Below are positions 1-8,136 of a stretch of 64,000 nt of DNA, one piece after another. The notes under the pieces are model-generated. The model was not told where the DNA came from. It ran no database searches and saw only the letters and a list, made by a program, of their open reading frames with translations. The DNA is taken from contig CAJXQC010000007.1 in NCBI GenBank assembly GCA_913058495.1, positions 62,001-126,000 on the forward strand. The letters are read 5' to 3'. Every line of letters begins with the position of its first letter. Position 1 is the stretch's first letter. A program made the translations under genes and the position numbers. The DNA comes from an uncultured Balneola sp. (GTDB taxonomy: Bacteria; Bacteroidota; Rhodothermia; Balneolales; Balneolaceae).

Positions 1-176
1 TTTGCTATATATCTTTTCAACACAATGCCTTTGTATGTACTATTCCCTTCAATTTTTACATTCCAGATACGATCCGGTTTACCGTCGTCCTGTGCAAAAA
101 GCTGTTGCTGAGGAACTATAACGAACATCAAAAAGATTAAGTAAATTCTGATATGTTGAGTGAGTAGTTTTTTCAA
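1..176 (-). CDS. POTRA-containing outer-membrane protein (BamA/TamA-like), N-terminal fragment
   Basis: The minus strand is open from a TTG at 176-174 to the window edge, giving 58 residues of an incomplete gene. An in-frame TAA lies two codons upstream of the TTG, so this start is the only reasonable one. The product has a basic N-terminus (MKKLLTQ), a hydrophobic Sec signal core and a cleavage-like LFAQ, followed by WNVKIEGNSTYKG. That last stretch resembles the first strand of a POTRA domain in Omp85 proteins, which insert or secrete proteins at the outer membrane. It is divergent from the M14 peptidase gene, with about 100 bp between the starts. The family call rests on one short motif; any other exported protein is possible. 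Confidence 0.5.
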   Translation of the reverse strand, partial: MKKLLTQHIRIYLIFLMFVIVPQQQLFAQDDGKPDRIWNVKIEGNSTYKGIVLKRYIA

Positions 177-277
177 TGTTTAATCAATAGCCAAATATTT
201 ATTCCGCATTCTTGTAACCTTTGTGATTATCCCTTTATATCTTGAATCTGTTTAATTTATTGAACCAACAATGTACT

Positions 278-1528
278 ATGTATAAATATTTAATTCTTTC
301 TGTTTGTATAGCCTTTTTTGTGAACTGTAAATCTTCTGAAGAGTTTACCGGTTTTTCCTACGATCCTCCTAATGTAACAGATACTCAAGATAAAAAAGTC
401 CACCCTCAACACAGAAGAATAATTGGTGCAGGAGATCCAACTGTTTGGGTCTCAAACAATTTCGAAAGTGCTCGACTAAACGATTTTTATGCCATTAATG
501 ACAGCACATTTGAAGTTTATATTGAGCCTGAAAACGCTCCAATAAATAACAGTCCATGGTATGCTTTCAAAATTTGGAGCGACTCATCCCGATCTGCAGT
601 AATACGTCTCAATTACAACAACGCCCGTCACAGATATGTTCCTAAAATTTCTGCCAATGATTCCACTTATTCTGTTGACATGGCCAGGACAGTTTATGAC
701 TCTGTTTCAAAAACACTGGCTTTTCAGATCAAACTTTCAAAAGAACCTATTACCGTAAGTGCTCAACCCATTTCAAATACAAGATCTTATGATGATTGGT
801 TGATGAAAATGTCTCAACATTCTTTTGTCTCAATCAGTGAGATCGGAACAAGTAAACTCGGAAATCCGATAAAAGAATTAACAATTAATGAAACACCCCC
901 CAATAGTGAAACCGGTGTTTTAGTTATAATGAGTAGACAACATCCACCTGAAATTTCAGGTTATTTTGCTGCCCGTTATTTCATTGAAGAACTTGCTTCT
1001 GATTCTGAACTATCAAAACAATTCAGATCAGAATTCATTGTCCGTTCATTTCCTTTGATAAATGTCGACGGAGTTATGAATGGTCATTGGAGGCATAGTG
1101 CTGCCGGTATTGACTTAAACCGTGATTGGGAAAATTTCAACCAACCTGAGACGCAAGCAGTTAAAAATGCTTTGTTGCCTTTACTTCAGGACCCGATGAA
1201 AACTGTTTATTACGGTATTGATTTTCATTCTACTAATGAAAATATATTCTATCCAATAGAAGAATCTGTAAAAACATTTCCTGACAACTTAACCCAAAAA
1301 TGGATCCCTTTTATTCAGGAGGACAATGAGGCTGTTAAATTCGTAACAGAAGAATTTAATACCAGTTCGCCGATCTCAAAAAACTGGATTTACAAAACTT
1401 TTGGTGCAGATGCTGTTACCTTTGAAATGCATGACGAACTTCCTTTGGAAAAAATTGAACAAATAGGTCGCTCTTCAGCGCAAAGCCTTATGAAATTATT
1501 ACTTGATGAAAAAAGTAAAGTCCAATAA
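278..1528 (+). CDS. Secreted lipoprotein M14 zinc carboxypeptidase
   Basis: Probable metallocarboxypeptidase anchored as a lipoprotein in the envelope. The ATG at 278 is chosen over the TTG at 242 because it starts directly on a lipoprotein signal (MYKYLILSV..., lipobox FVNC). An N-terminal beta-rich region of about 140 residues resembles the N-domain of cytosolic-carboxypeptidase-like M14 enzymes. The M14 site is intact by eye: HPPE supplies the first two zinc ligands (His about residue 222), DLNRDW is the substrate-binding Asn-Arg region, DFHST holds the third zinc ligand, and TFEMHDE holds the likely catalytic Glu near the C-terminus. Substrate is unknown; peptide or peptidoglycan-peptide trimming are both possible. 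It is followed 39 bp later by a small membrane protein. Confidence 0.85.
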   Translation: MYKYLILSVCIAFFVNCKSSEEFTGFSYDPPNVTDTQDKKVHPQHRRIIGAGDPTVWVSNNFESARLNDFYAINDSTFEVYIEPENAPINNSPWYAFKIWSDSSRSAVIRLNYNNARHRYVPKISANDSTYSVDMARTVYDSVSKTLAFQIKLSKEPITVSAQPISNTRSYDDWLMKMSQHSFVSISEIGTSKLGNPIKELTINETPPNSETGVLVIMSRQHPPEISGYFAARYFIEELASDSELSKQFRSEFIVRSFPLINVDGVMNGHWRHSAAGIDLNRDWENFNQPETQAVKNALLPLLQDPMKTVYYGIDFHSTNENIFYPIEESVKTFPDNLTQKWIPFIQEDNEAVKFVTEEFNTSSPISKNWIYKTFGADAVTFEMHDELPLEKIEQIGRSSAQSLMKLLLDEKSKVQ

Positions 1529-1567
1529 AAAACTTTGCTATATCCAGCTTTTTTTTCAAATTGAGAT

Positions 1568-2026
1568 ATGAATGGATCCAAAATACTTACTGAAGGATTG
1601 AACAACTGGAAATTACGACTTATCCTGAGTGCACTCTTATCCATTATGGGGTTAGCCGCTCTGATCAGCATGATACTTGGTTTATTTATCAATTTGAGTA
1701 TTTACGATAAATCAATAGTAGCGATCGCAATCTGGATGGTTGGAATACCTACCTATCTGATTTTAAGCGGACTTGCTAAAATAACTCCGCAATCCATCGC
1801 TTTATTTATCAATGAAAACGATAACCCGGTTCAGGGCGATCTGCAAATTCTGCTGAAAGATTCCGATGATCTTGATGAATCTTCAAAGACCAAACAACAA
1901 GAACTAATTAATTTTTTCCAGGAAAACCCCTTATATAAATTCCTCCCTGATAAACCTGTAAAGCAAGCATATTTATTGATGGTTACTTCCATGTTGGGCA
2001 GTTTTGGTATTTGGTTTATTTCGTAA
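1568..2026 (+). CDS. Small membrane protein, unknown function
   Basis: A 152-residue protein I do not recognise. Two hydrophobic helices lie at about residues 17-42 and 48-66, followed by an acidic soluble stretch (about 75-125, with DSDDLDESS) and a third hydrophobic helix at the extreme C-terminus (LLMVTSMLGSFGIWF). It lies 39 bp after the M14 peptidase gene on the same strand and may be cotranscribed with it. No catalytic motif is visible. Confidence 0.6.
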   Translation: MNGSKILTEGLNNWKLRLILSALLSIMGLAALISMILGLFINLSIYDKSIVAIAIWMVGIPTYLILSGLAKITPQSIALFINENDNPVQGDLQILLKDSDDLDESSKTKQQELINFFQENPLYKFLPDKPVKQAYLLMVTSMLGSFGIWFIS

Positions 2027-2092
2027 GATCTGAATCCTTTTTAATTCGCTTCGTCTTAATGAAATAAACGCCCATACTTTGTACCTTTTAGC

Positions 2093-3022
2093 ATGTCGCA
2101 CGATCATAAGCATAAGCACCACCATCATCATCATTTTAACGACTCGTCTACTGTAAAGCTGTGGATATCGATATTCCTGAATCTTGCGATAACCATTGCA
2201 GAATTTGTTGGTGGAATACTATCCAATTCATTAGCGCTTCTTTCAGATGCTGTACACAATCTCAATGACACACTTTCACTTGGTATTAGTTTAGCAGCCC
2301 GTAAGATCTCAAAGAAGGGCGCAAATCAAGACAAGACCTTCGGCTACAAGCGTGCAGAAATTATCGGGGCATTTATAAACTTGATCACACTTGTACTTGT
2401 AGCTTTATTTCTGATCAAGGAAGGAGTTGAGCGATTCTTTGATCCTCAGCCTATTGATGGCTTAACTATGTTTTGGGTGGCAATAGTTGGTTTACTGGGA
2501 AATTTTATAACTGCGGCACTGTTGTTTAAAGAGTCCAAAGACAATCTCAATCTTAAAAGTGCATACATCCATATTTTGTCAGACGGTTTATCATCAGTTG
2601 GGGTGATCATTGGTGGCTGGCTGATCTTAAAATATGAATGGTACATAGTTGATACCATTTTAACTGTAGGAATAGGAGCATATATCCTTTGGCATTCCTA
2701 TCATATGCTTCAGGAAACCATTGACATATTGATGCAAGCTACCCCTGAAGAGATCGATCTCCCGGAGCTCACTTCCAAAATAGAGCAACTAAATAAAGTT
2801 CAGGAAGTTCACCACGTACATGTTTGGCGATTAGATGAAAACGAGATCATGATGGAAAGCCATATTGTTGTTGACGAGGATGACTTGTATGAAATGGAAA
2901 ACATCAAGAAAAAAATTAAAAGCTTATTACATGATGAATTTGGAATACATCATTCAACTTTAGAATTTGAATGTCAGCCTTGTAGCTCTCATCAACATGA
3001 AGCAGTAACCCATCAGCACTAA
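2093..3022 (+). CDS. Cation diffusion facilitator (Zn/Cd/Co exporter, CzcD/ZitB-like)
   Basis: Inner-membrane proton-coupled divalent metal exporter. The protein has six transmembrane helices with the two metal-site signatures of the family: HNLND in helix 2 (His55, Asp59) and HILSD in helix 5 (His160, Asp164). The soluble C-terminal domain contains VHHVHVWRLDENEIMMESHIV, a typical CDF cytoplasmic dimer domain, here shown in part as VHVWRLDENE. Both ends are very His-rich (ten His in the first 14 residues, and a terminal HQHEAVTHQH), which fits metal binding. It heads a same-strand group with SCO and PCu(A)C genes, 10 bp before the next start. Zinc is the commonest substrate of such His-rich members, but the metal cannot be read from the sequence. 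Confidence 0.93.
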   Translation: MSHDHKHKHHHHHHFNDSSTVKLWISIFLNLAITIAEFVGGILSNSLALLSDAVHNLNDTLSLGISLAARKISKKGANQDKTFGYKRAEIIGAFINLITLVLVALFLIKEGVERFFDPQPIDGLTMFWVAIVGLLGNFITAALLFKESKDNLNLKSAYIHILSDGLSSVGVIIGGWLILKYEWYIVDTILTVGIGAYILWHSYHMLQETIDILMQATPEEIDLPELTSKIEQLNKVQEVHHVHVWRLDENEIMMESHIVVDEDDLYEMENIKKKIKSLLHDEFGIHHSTLEFECQPCSSHQHEAVTHQH

Positions 3023-3032
3023 AATCCTTTAA

Positions 3033-3617
3033 ATGAAATTATTTTTCCCAGCATCTTTTTTAATTCTTTGCACTGTGCTTATTTCCTGCACAAACAGCCC
3101 GAAAATTATCGATGACCTTTCAGACAAATCTTTCGAGGTTCTTAATCAAAATGGTGAATCCGTAACATTTCCTGACGATTATGAGGGAAAATATGTTGTG
3201 GCAGGTTTTATCTATACAAACTGTCCTGATATTTGTCCTTTAGTGACTCAGAACCTGATCAAAGTTCAGAAGGAGTTTAATAATCCTGATGATATTCAGT
3301 TTTTAGGAATCACATTCGACCCTAAAAGAGACACCCCTGAAGTGCTGAAGAATTATAAAGGACTTTTTAATCTTGATGACAATTTTGATTTCTTAACAGC
3401 GGACTCAACAACCATTAGCGAGCTTATGGACAGTGTAAGAGTCCGTTCTGATGTTTCATTTACACAAGTGAGAGATGATGACAAAGAAGTATACTTCATG
3501 AACCACTCTGACAAAATTATGGTATTGGATAAAAAAGGAAGGGTGATCTTTGAATATGGCGGAAGCATGACCCCTGTAAATTATATTGTTGAAGATATTC
3601 AATCGGTAAGGAGATAG
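3033..3617 (+). CDS. SCO1/SenC family copper chaperone, lipoprotein
   Basis: Thioredoxin-fold protein that delivers copper to, or reduces, the CuA site of cytochrome c oxidase. The N-terminus is a lipoprotein signal with lipobox LISC (Cys19). The SCO copper motif is present as TNCPDICP (Cys64, Cys68), and a distal His158 lies in NHSD, together forming the expected Cys-Cys-His copper site. FDPKRDTPEVLKNY is the usual conserved loop. At 194 residues it has typical length. It sits 10 bp after the CDF gene and 4 bp before the PCu(A)C gene, so the two copper chaperones are almost certainly cotranscribed. Confidence 0.93.
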   Translation: MKLFFPASFLILCTVLISCTNSPKIIDDLSDKSFEVLNQNGESVTFPDDYEGKYVVAGFIYTNCPDICPLVTQNLIKVQKEFNNPDDIQFLGITFDPKRDTPEVLKNYKGLFNLDDNFDFLTADSTTISELMDSVRVRSDVSFTQVRDDDKEVYFMNHSDKIMVLDKKGRVIFEYGGSMTPVNYIVEDIQSVRR

Positions 3618-3621
3618 TACC

Positions 3622-4071
3622 TTGAAAAAGCTAGTAGTATTCTTTCTATCCCTTTTTATTTTAATCAACTGTGGTAAAAGCTCCGAAAAAAATTCTTCAG
3701 AAACTTCTGTTGACCAGGAAACTCAAAACTGGGCTCGTCCCGGATCTCAGGGTCAAATGAGTGGTGCTTATTTTGTCTATGAAAATACGTTAGATGTATC
3801 AGATACTTTAATTTCAGTAGACAGCCCTCAGGCAATGATGACTCAAATTCACGAATCTTACACTACCGAAGACGGACTTGCCGGTATGCGGGAAAAGAAA
3901 GAGATTATTGTTCATTCAGATGAAAGTCTGATTTTAAAACAAGGTGGTTTGCATGTAATGCTGATGAATCTGAAAGAAGATTTATCTGAAAATGATTCTG
4001 TTGAAGTTACTCTCGAATTCACAGAAGCCGGGACTGTAAAATTCAAATTACCTGTAAAGAGCAATAAATAA
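3622..4071 (+). CDS. PCu(A)C periplasmic copper chaperone, lipoprotein
   Basis: Copper(I) carrier that usually works with SCO proteins in cytochrome oxidase assembly. The start is a TTG at 3622, 4 bp after the SCO stop; the next residues form a lipoprotein signal (lipobox LINC, Cys17). The family copper motif H-x-X10-M-X21-H-x-M is complete: His77, Met89, His111 and Met113, with exactly 21 residues between Met89 and His111. The surrounding beta-rich region (SGAYFVYEN, LKQGGLHVMLMNLK) also fits. The gene ends inside a strong hairpin at 4070-4099 that closes the transcription unit. Confidence 0.92.
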   Translation: MKKLVVFFLSLFILINCGKSSEKNSSETSVDQETQNWARPGSQGQMSGAYFVYENTLDVSDTLISVDSPQAMMTQIHESYTTEDGLAGMREKKEIIVHSDESLILKQGGLHVMLMNLKEDLSENDSVEVTLEFTEAGTVKFKLPVKSNK

Positions 4072-4099
4072 AGCCCGAACTTTTCACCATTCGGGCTTT
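4070..4099 (+). terminator. Hairpin terminator after the PCu(A)C gene
   Basis: Perfect 10-bp stem AAAGCCCGAA / TTCGGGCTTT around a 10-nt loop, beginning on the last bases of the stop codon. There is only a short T-run, in the stem itself. It probably ends the CDF-SCO-PCu(A)C unit. Confidence 0.7.
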
Positions 4100-4280
4100 C
4101 TGGGTTGATTAAGAAAATGAGCCGGGTTAATTGCTCATCATATAATACGTATAGCCCGTTATATCGGATTGTATTTTATTTTAAACTGTTGCCAGATATT
4201 AGTTTTTATAGCCGAAGAGTCTTTCTACTATAACAAATGGAGGGAATTTAAATCTGCTTCAATTAACTGAAGGGCATAAA

Positions 4281-4306
4281 AAAAGACATGTGTTGACATG
4301 TCTTTT
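4281..4306 (-). terminator. Hairpin terminator after the DUF411 gene
   Basis: Perfect 11-bp stem AAAAGACATGT / ACATGTCTTTT with a 4-nt loop, flanked by A-run and T-run, lying 24 bp beyond the DUF411 stop. It could work on both strands. Between it and 4099 there are about 180 bp in which I see no gene. Confidence 0.75.
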
Positions 4307-4329
4307 AATAAAGTTTTGTGAAGAAAAAG

Positions 4330-4833
4330 TTAGTAGGAAGAAAAAACTTCGGTTGTACCGTCTTTTTTAACAAGATATACGTCGTAACTATCTGCCTCTC
4401 TTCCCGAAACTTCCATCCCCGGAGAACCGATTGGCATACCCGGAACAGTAAGGCCTATAGCGCCTTCAGGTTTTTCTTCTAAAAGTCGGTTAACATCTTC
4501 AATTGGTACATGCCCTTCAACAAAATACTCACCAACCATTGCAGTATGGCATGACTCAAATCTTGCCGGCACCCCTTTTTCTCTTTTTACTTCCATCAAA
4601 TTAGGGATAGGTTTTTCAACTACCTCAAATTGATCCTCATTCATTAAAGCAGCCCATTTTGTACAGCATTGGCAACCCTCGTTCTTGTACATTACCACTT
4701 CAATCTTGTCAGTAGAAGCCGAAGAAACCGTTGCTGAATACTCGTCCTGCACTTCATTTTTTGGCCAAAATAATGCTGCTGCAAAACCTATGGTAAATAA
4801 AAGTCCAAATATTAAAATCTTGTTATTGCTCAT
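4330..4833 (-). CDS. DUF411 family metal-binding protein
   Basis: Membrane-anchored or exported protein of the DUF411 family, which is commonly linked to copper handling. One hydrophobic N-terminal segment (residues 5-23) serves as signal or anchor. The family features are visible: GCQCC at residues 53-57 (Cys54, Cys56, Cys57) in a thioredoxin-like context, ESCHTAMV (Cys95, His96), EGHVP (His108), and the GLTVPGMPIGSPGMEV block. It lies convergent to the SCO/PCu(A)C operon, which supports a role in copper supply. The exact biochemical activity of DUF411 is unknown to me. Confidence 0.88.
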   Translation of the reverse strand: MSNNKILIFGLLFTIGFAAALFWPKNEVQDEYSATVSSASTDKIEVVMYKNEGCQCCTKWAALMNEDQFEVVEKPIPNLMEVKREKGVPARFESCHTAMVGEYFVEGHVPIEDVNRLLEEKPEGAIGLTVPGMPIGSPGMEVSGREADSYDVYLVKKDGTTEVFSSY

Positions 4834-5117
4834 GATGAATTTTCTTTTAAAAGTTGAACCAAAATACGAAAATTTTTAGAGGAAATTTTGATTTCTGTCT
4901 TAGTGCTGCTTAAATGCAAGAGATCGAATAACATTCTATCAAACATCTGCAATATACTATCTCGCCCTGAAAGAATTCTTTAGCATTACCTTTTCTTCAA
5001 CGACTCTGTTTTTGATCATAATTTAATCCGAAATATGTTTAATAACGGTATCTCTTTTTTTTGGTCTGATTAATCAACATCTTGAATCTATGACAGGAAA
5101 TTAAAATTCTAACCGCC
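4834..5117. other. Intergenic stretch, no gene seen
   Basis: About 280 bp upstream of the DUF411 gene and before the decayed gene at 5118. It has stop codons in all frames and no clear hairpin or repeat. It probably holds the DUF411 promoter, but I cannot point to a convincing motif. Confidence 0.4.
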
Positions 5118-5305
5118 ATGACTTATAAACACTCTTTTCTAACGTTCTTTTCGCTGTGTTTTTCTCTGTCTGTTTTCGCGCAAACTTCAGAATTCAAAGC
5201 TACATTTATAAAAGCTCAATCGGTTCTAAAAGTGCTTTTGATCTTGGTTTCTTCGGTATTGAAGAAACACTTGTACGTTTTGTAAGTTATACTCTCAAAT
5301 TTTAA
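5118..5305 (+). pseudogene. Internally deleted outer-membrane protein gene remnant
   Basis: An ATG at 5118 opens a good Sec signal peptide (MTYKHSFLTFFSLCFSLSVF, then AQ). After about 27 residues the useful frame changes: from about 5198 another frame reads SYIYKSSIGSKSAFDLGFF, then GIEETLVRFVSYTLKF and a TAA at 5303-5305. Those last residues alternate polar and hydrophobic and end in Phe, like the final beta-strand of an outer-membrane barrel. So the start and the end of a barrel gene seem to be joined out of frame with the middle deleted. The original family is not identifiable. The CDGSH gene begins 5 bp later. Confidence 0.5.
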
Positions 5306-5310
5306 AAAAT

Positions 5311-5973
5311 ATGCAATCAAAAAAATTCTCTTACGAAAACAATGAACTCGAAGTAACATGGGATCTGAAACGTTGTATCCATGCTAAAGAATGTGTGCAT
5401 GGGTTACCTGACGTTTTTGATCCTGAAAAAAAACCATGGATCGATCCGGATAAAGAACCTGATTCTGAAAAGATCATGGAAACCATTGAACGTTGTCCAA
5501 CCGGAGCGCTTCAATACCATTTCAAGAATAAAAGCAATCCGGAGACACCTCCATCATCCAATAAAATAATTATTGATGAAAACGGACCTCTTTATGTTCA
5601 TGGCAATATCGTTCTTCAGGATAATGACGGTAATGAGTTACTCAGAGAAACACGATTAGCATTTTGCCGATGTGGAAAATCATCTAACAAACCGTTGTGT
5701 GACAACTCTCATATAAAAGCTGAATTCGAGGCCAGCACTTCCTACAACCCGGAGCGTTTAGAGTTGGAACCTCAGGAAAATGAAGGTGGCGAGCTTTTGA
5801 TCAAACTTATTGAAAATGCGCCATTTGTTGTAGAAGGAAATTATGAAGTGATTGGCGGGGATCAATCTACTAAAACATGTAAGCGAATGAGTTTCTGTAG
5901 ATGTGGCGCCTCTGAAAACAAACCATTTTGTGATGGAACACATCGCCAAATAGAGTTTAAGTCTGATGACTAA
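5311..5973 (+). CDS. 4Fe-4S mono-cluster plus double CDGSH iron-sulfur protein
   Basis: Soluble iron-sulfur protein with three cluster sites. Residues 1-75 are a divergent 4Fe-4S mono-cluster domain (Cys22, Cys28, Cys62 in RCIHAKEC and RCPTGAL). Two CDGSH (mitoNEET-type) motifs follow: FCRCGKSSNKPLCDNSH with Cys119, Cys121, Cys130, His134, and FCRCGASENKPFCDGTH with Cys196, Cys198, Cys207, His211. Each CDGSH site would bind a 2Fe-2S cluster with 3Cys:1His ligation. Electron transfer or redox sensing is the usual inference for this architecture; the partner is unknown. The stop overlaps the start of the DUF423 gene by 8 bp. Confidence 0.92.
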   Translation: MQSKKFSYENNELEVTWDLKRCIHAKECVHGLPDVFDPEKKPWIDPDKEPDSEKIMETIERCPTGALQYHFKNKSNPETPPSSNKIIIDENGPLYVHGNIVLQDNDGNELLRETRLAFCRCGKSSNKPLCDNSHIKAEFEASTSYNPERLELEPQENEGGELLIKLIENAPFVVEGNYEVIGGDQSTKTCKRMSFCRCGASENKPFCDGTHRQIEFKSDD

Positions 5974-6337
5974 CCCAACTATTCTTGTTATTGCGTCTTT
6001 TCTAGCCGCGCTTGCGGTTGGGCTGGGTGCTTTTGGAGCCCATGCTTTAGAAGAATCGCTTAGTCCAAAGAGATTAGAGACATGGAACACAGCTGTTACT
6101 TACCACATGTGGCATGCTTTAGCTTTGATTGCATTGGCGCTGGTTTCCAGAGTTTTTGAAGTTGATCTGGCTTGGTCTTTGAATCTGATAGTAGCAGGAA
6201 TCTTTATTTTCTCAGGAAGTTTATATCTGCTTTGTTTAACCGACACGAGTTGGTTGGGCGCAATCACTCCTATTGGAGGAATTTGTTTTATACTTGGTTG
6301 GTTGATAGCAGGATGGAAATTTATAACACAAATCTGA
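5966..6337 (+). CDS. DUF423 (YgdD-type) small membrane protein
   Basis: A 123-residue inner-membrane protein with four predicted hydrophobic helices. The N-terminal block GLGAFGAHALEESL and the following TAVTYHMWHALAL are signatures of DUF423. Function of the family is unknown. It overlaps the CDGSH gene by 8 bp and is followed 6 bp later by the DUF427 gene, so the three form one operon. Confidence 0.92.
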   Translation: MTNPTILVIASFLAALAVGLGAFGAHALEESLSPKRLETWNTAVTYHMWHALALIALALVSRVFEVDLAWSLNLIVAGIFIFSGSLYLLCLTDTSWLGAITPIGGICFILGWLIAGWKFITQI

Positions 6338-6343
6338 ATTCAT

Positions 6344-6625
6344 ATGAAAGCAATCTGGAACGGAAAAATATTAGCTGAAAGCGACAACACGGTTGTGGTT
6401 GAAAACAACCATTACTTTCCTGCTGATTCTATCAATGAAGAATTCTTTACTGATAGTGATCACAAAACTACCTGTCCGTGGAAAGGATTGGCAAGCTACA
6501 AATCCATTCAGGTTGAGGGCGAAACCAACGAAAATGCCGCTTGGTATTATCCAGAGCCCAAAGTTGCTGCAAGCGAGATCAAAGATCACTTTGCCTTTTG
6601 GAAAGGTGTGGAAGTGACCGAATAA
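6344..6625 (+). CDS. DUF427 domain protein
   Basis: A 93-residue single-domain protein of the DUF427 family. The family pattern is easily seen: W-x-G-x-x-L-A-E-S near the start, YFP-x-x-S/D, TTCPWKGLASY in the middle, AAWYYPEPK, then HFAFWKGVEV at the C-terminus. A role in redox or nucleotide metabolism has not been settled for the family. It is the last gene of the operon and ends 11 bp before the stop of the convergent phoH-like gene. Confidence 0.93.
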   Translation: MKAIWNGKILAESDNTVVVENNHYFPADSINEEFFTDSDHKTTCPWKGLASYKSIQVEGETNENAAWYYPEPKVAASEIKDHFAFWKGVEVTE

Positions 6626-6636
6626 AGCTTCTGAAG

Positions 6637-7968
6637 CTACAAAAGCTCACTGGCAATATTTGCCAGATCAGAACGCTCTCCTTTCTCAAGATTGATATGA
6701 GCATACAAATCACTTTTCTGCATCCGGTCCACTAAATAAGAAAGTCCGTTGCTTTGAGTATCTAAGTATGGAGTATCAATTTGGAAAATATCTCCGGTAA
6801 AAATTACTTTGGTATTTACTCCCGCTCGTGTAATAATGGTCTTCACTTCATGTGGAGTCAGGTTTTGAGCTTCATCGATAATAAATACCACGTTCGATAA
6901 ACTTCTGCCCCGAATATAAGCCAATGGTACAATTCTGAGTTTATCTGTTTGGATCATCTCATCAATTTTTTTGTACTGCTTACTGGTTTCTTTGAATTGA
7001 TGTTTTATAAAACTCAGATTATCCCAAAGTGGCTGCATGTAGGGGTTGATCTTGGCTTCAGCATCGCCCGGCAGGTATCCGATATCGCGATTGCTTAGCG
7101 GAACAATTGGTCTGGCCAAATATATTTGTTTGAAATCACTTCGTTGCTCCAGCGCACTTGCAAGTGCCAGCAATGTTTTTCCTGTTCCAGCAGCTCCGGT
7201 AATAGTTGTGAGAAGAATATTAGGATTTAAAAGCGCATGCATAGCGAAAGTCTGCTCCGCATTTTTGGGCTGAATTCCATACGCATTAATTTTCTCAACC
7301 TGCTCGATATATTTTGACTTCGCATTATACCAACCAAGTGCTGATGAACCATGACTTTTCATTATATAGTAATGATTGCTCGGTGGATTCATTTCCATTA
7401 CATCCTTTGGTTTGATCCTGCCTTTATCATAGAACTTGCTTATCAGAGAAGGATCTTCAAGTTCCAGATCGGTTTTCCCTCTGTATAAATGATCAATGTC
7501 CTTTACCTGAACTGTTTCATAATCTTCAGCATCCAGATTTAATGCTCTGGCTTTAAGCCGTAGATTTATGTCTTTTGAAACTAGTACTACTCTGGTATTT
7601 TCATTTTCATTCTTTAACCTGAGTGCAGCATTTATGATATGATGATCGTTGCGAGTGGCTCCAAAAACTTTGTTAGCATCAACATGTTTGCCTCCATTGC
7701 TTATCACTTTGAGCTTTCCGTGGGACTTTCCATTCAGCGGAATCCAGTCCTGAAGCATATTTTCATCAGAAATTCCATCCAGATACCGGATGAATTCACG
7801 GGCGTGTAAGTTTATTACAGTATTTCCTTTTTTAAAAGTATCCAGTTCCTCCAGAACTGTTATCGGGATTGCAACGTCATTTTTTTCAAAATTCTTAACG
7901 GCTTCATAATCATATAAAAGCACGGAAGTGTCGAGTACGAAGATCTTCTTCGCTTTCTTCTTAGGCAT
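6637..7968 (-). CDS. PIN-PhoH fusion ATPase (YlaK/PhoH2-like)
   Basis: Two-domain protein that couples a putative RNase to an ATPase. Residues 1-140 are a PIN nuclease domain starting FVLDTSVLLYDY, with acidic residues typical of the metal site (VLEELDTF). The C-terminal half is a PhoH P-loop domain: Walker A TGAAGTGKTLLALA near residue 260, Walker B VVFIIDEAQNLTP, then TGDIFQIDTPY. PhoH2-type proteins are reported to unwind and cut RNA, so RNA turnover under stress is a fair inference. It is convergent with the DUF427 gene and separated from the next upstream gene by about 170 bp without features. Confidence 0.93.
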   Translation of the reverse strand: MPKKKAKKIFVLDTSVLLYDYEAVKNFEKNDVAIPITVLEELDTFKKGNTVINLHAREFIRYLDGISDENMLQDWIPLNGKSHGKLKVISNGGKHVDANKVFGATRNDHHIINAALRLKNENENTRVVLVSKDINLRLKARALNLDAEDYETVQVKDIDHLYRGKTDLELEDPSLISKFYDKGRIKPKDVMEMNPPSNHYYIMKSHGSSALGWYNAKSKYIEQVEKINAYGIQPKNAEQTFAMHALLNPNILLTTITGAAGTGKTLLALASALEQRSDFKQIYLARPIVPLSNRDIGYLPGDAEAKINPYMQPLWDNLSFIKHQFKETSKQYKKIDEMIQTDKLRIVPLAYIRGRSLSNVVFIIDEAQNLTPHEVKTIITRAGVNTKVIFTGDIFQIDTPYLDTQSNGLSYLVDRMQKSDLYAHINLEKGERSDLANIASELL

Positions 7969-8136
7969 GGGCTAATCGTTTTGATTTTTCAGAGATCGAA
8001 ACCTCTTTATGTAGATGATGTTAAAGAACGGTTCACTCAATTAAATCAAACAAAAACCAATATGCAATGGATGTGGAAAACTCGTTGGAAATTAATATTG
8101 AGTTAACAGTTCAAGCTTCCCAAAGATGTTGATAAC

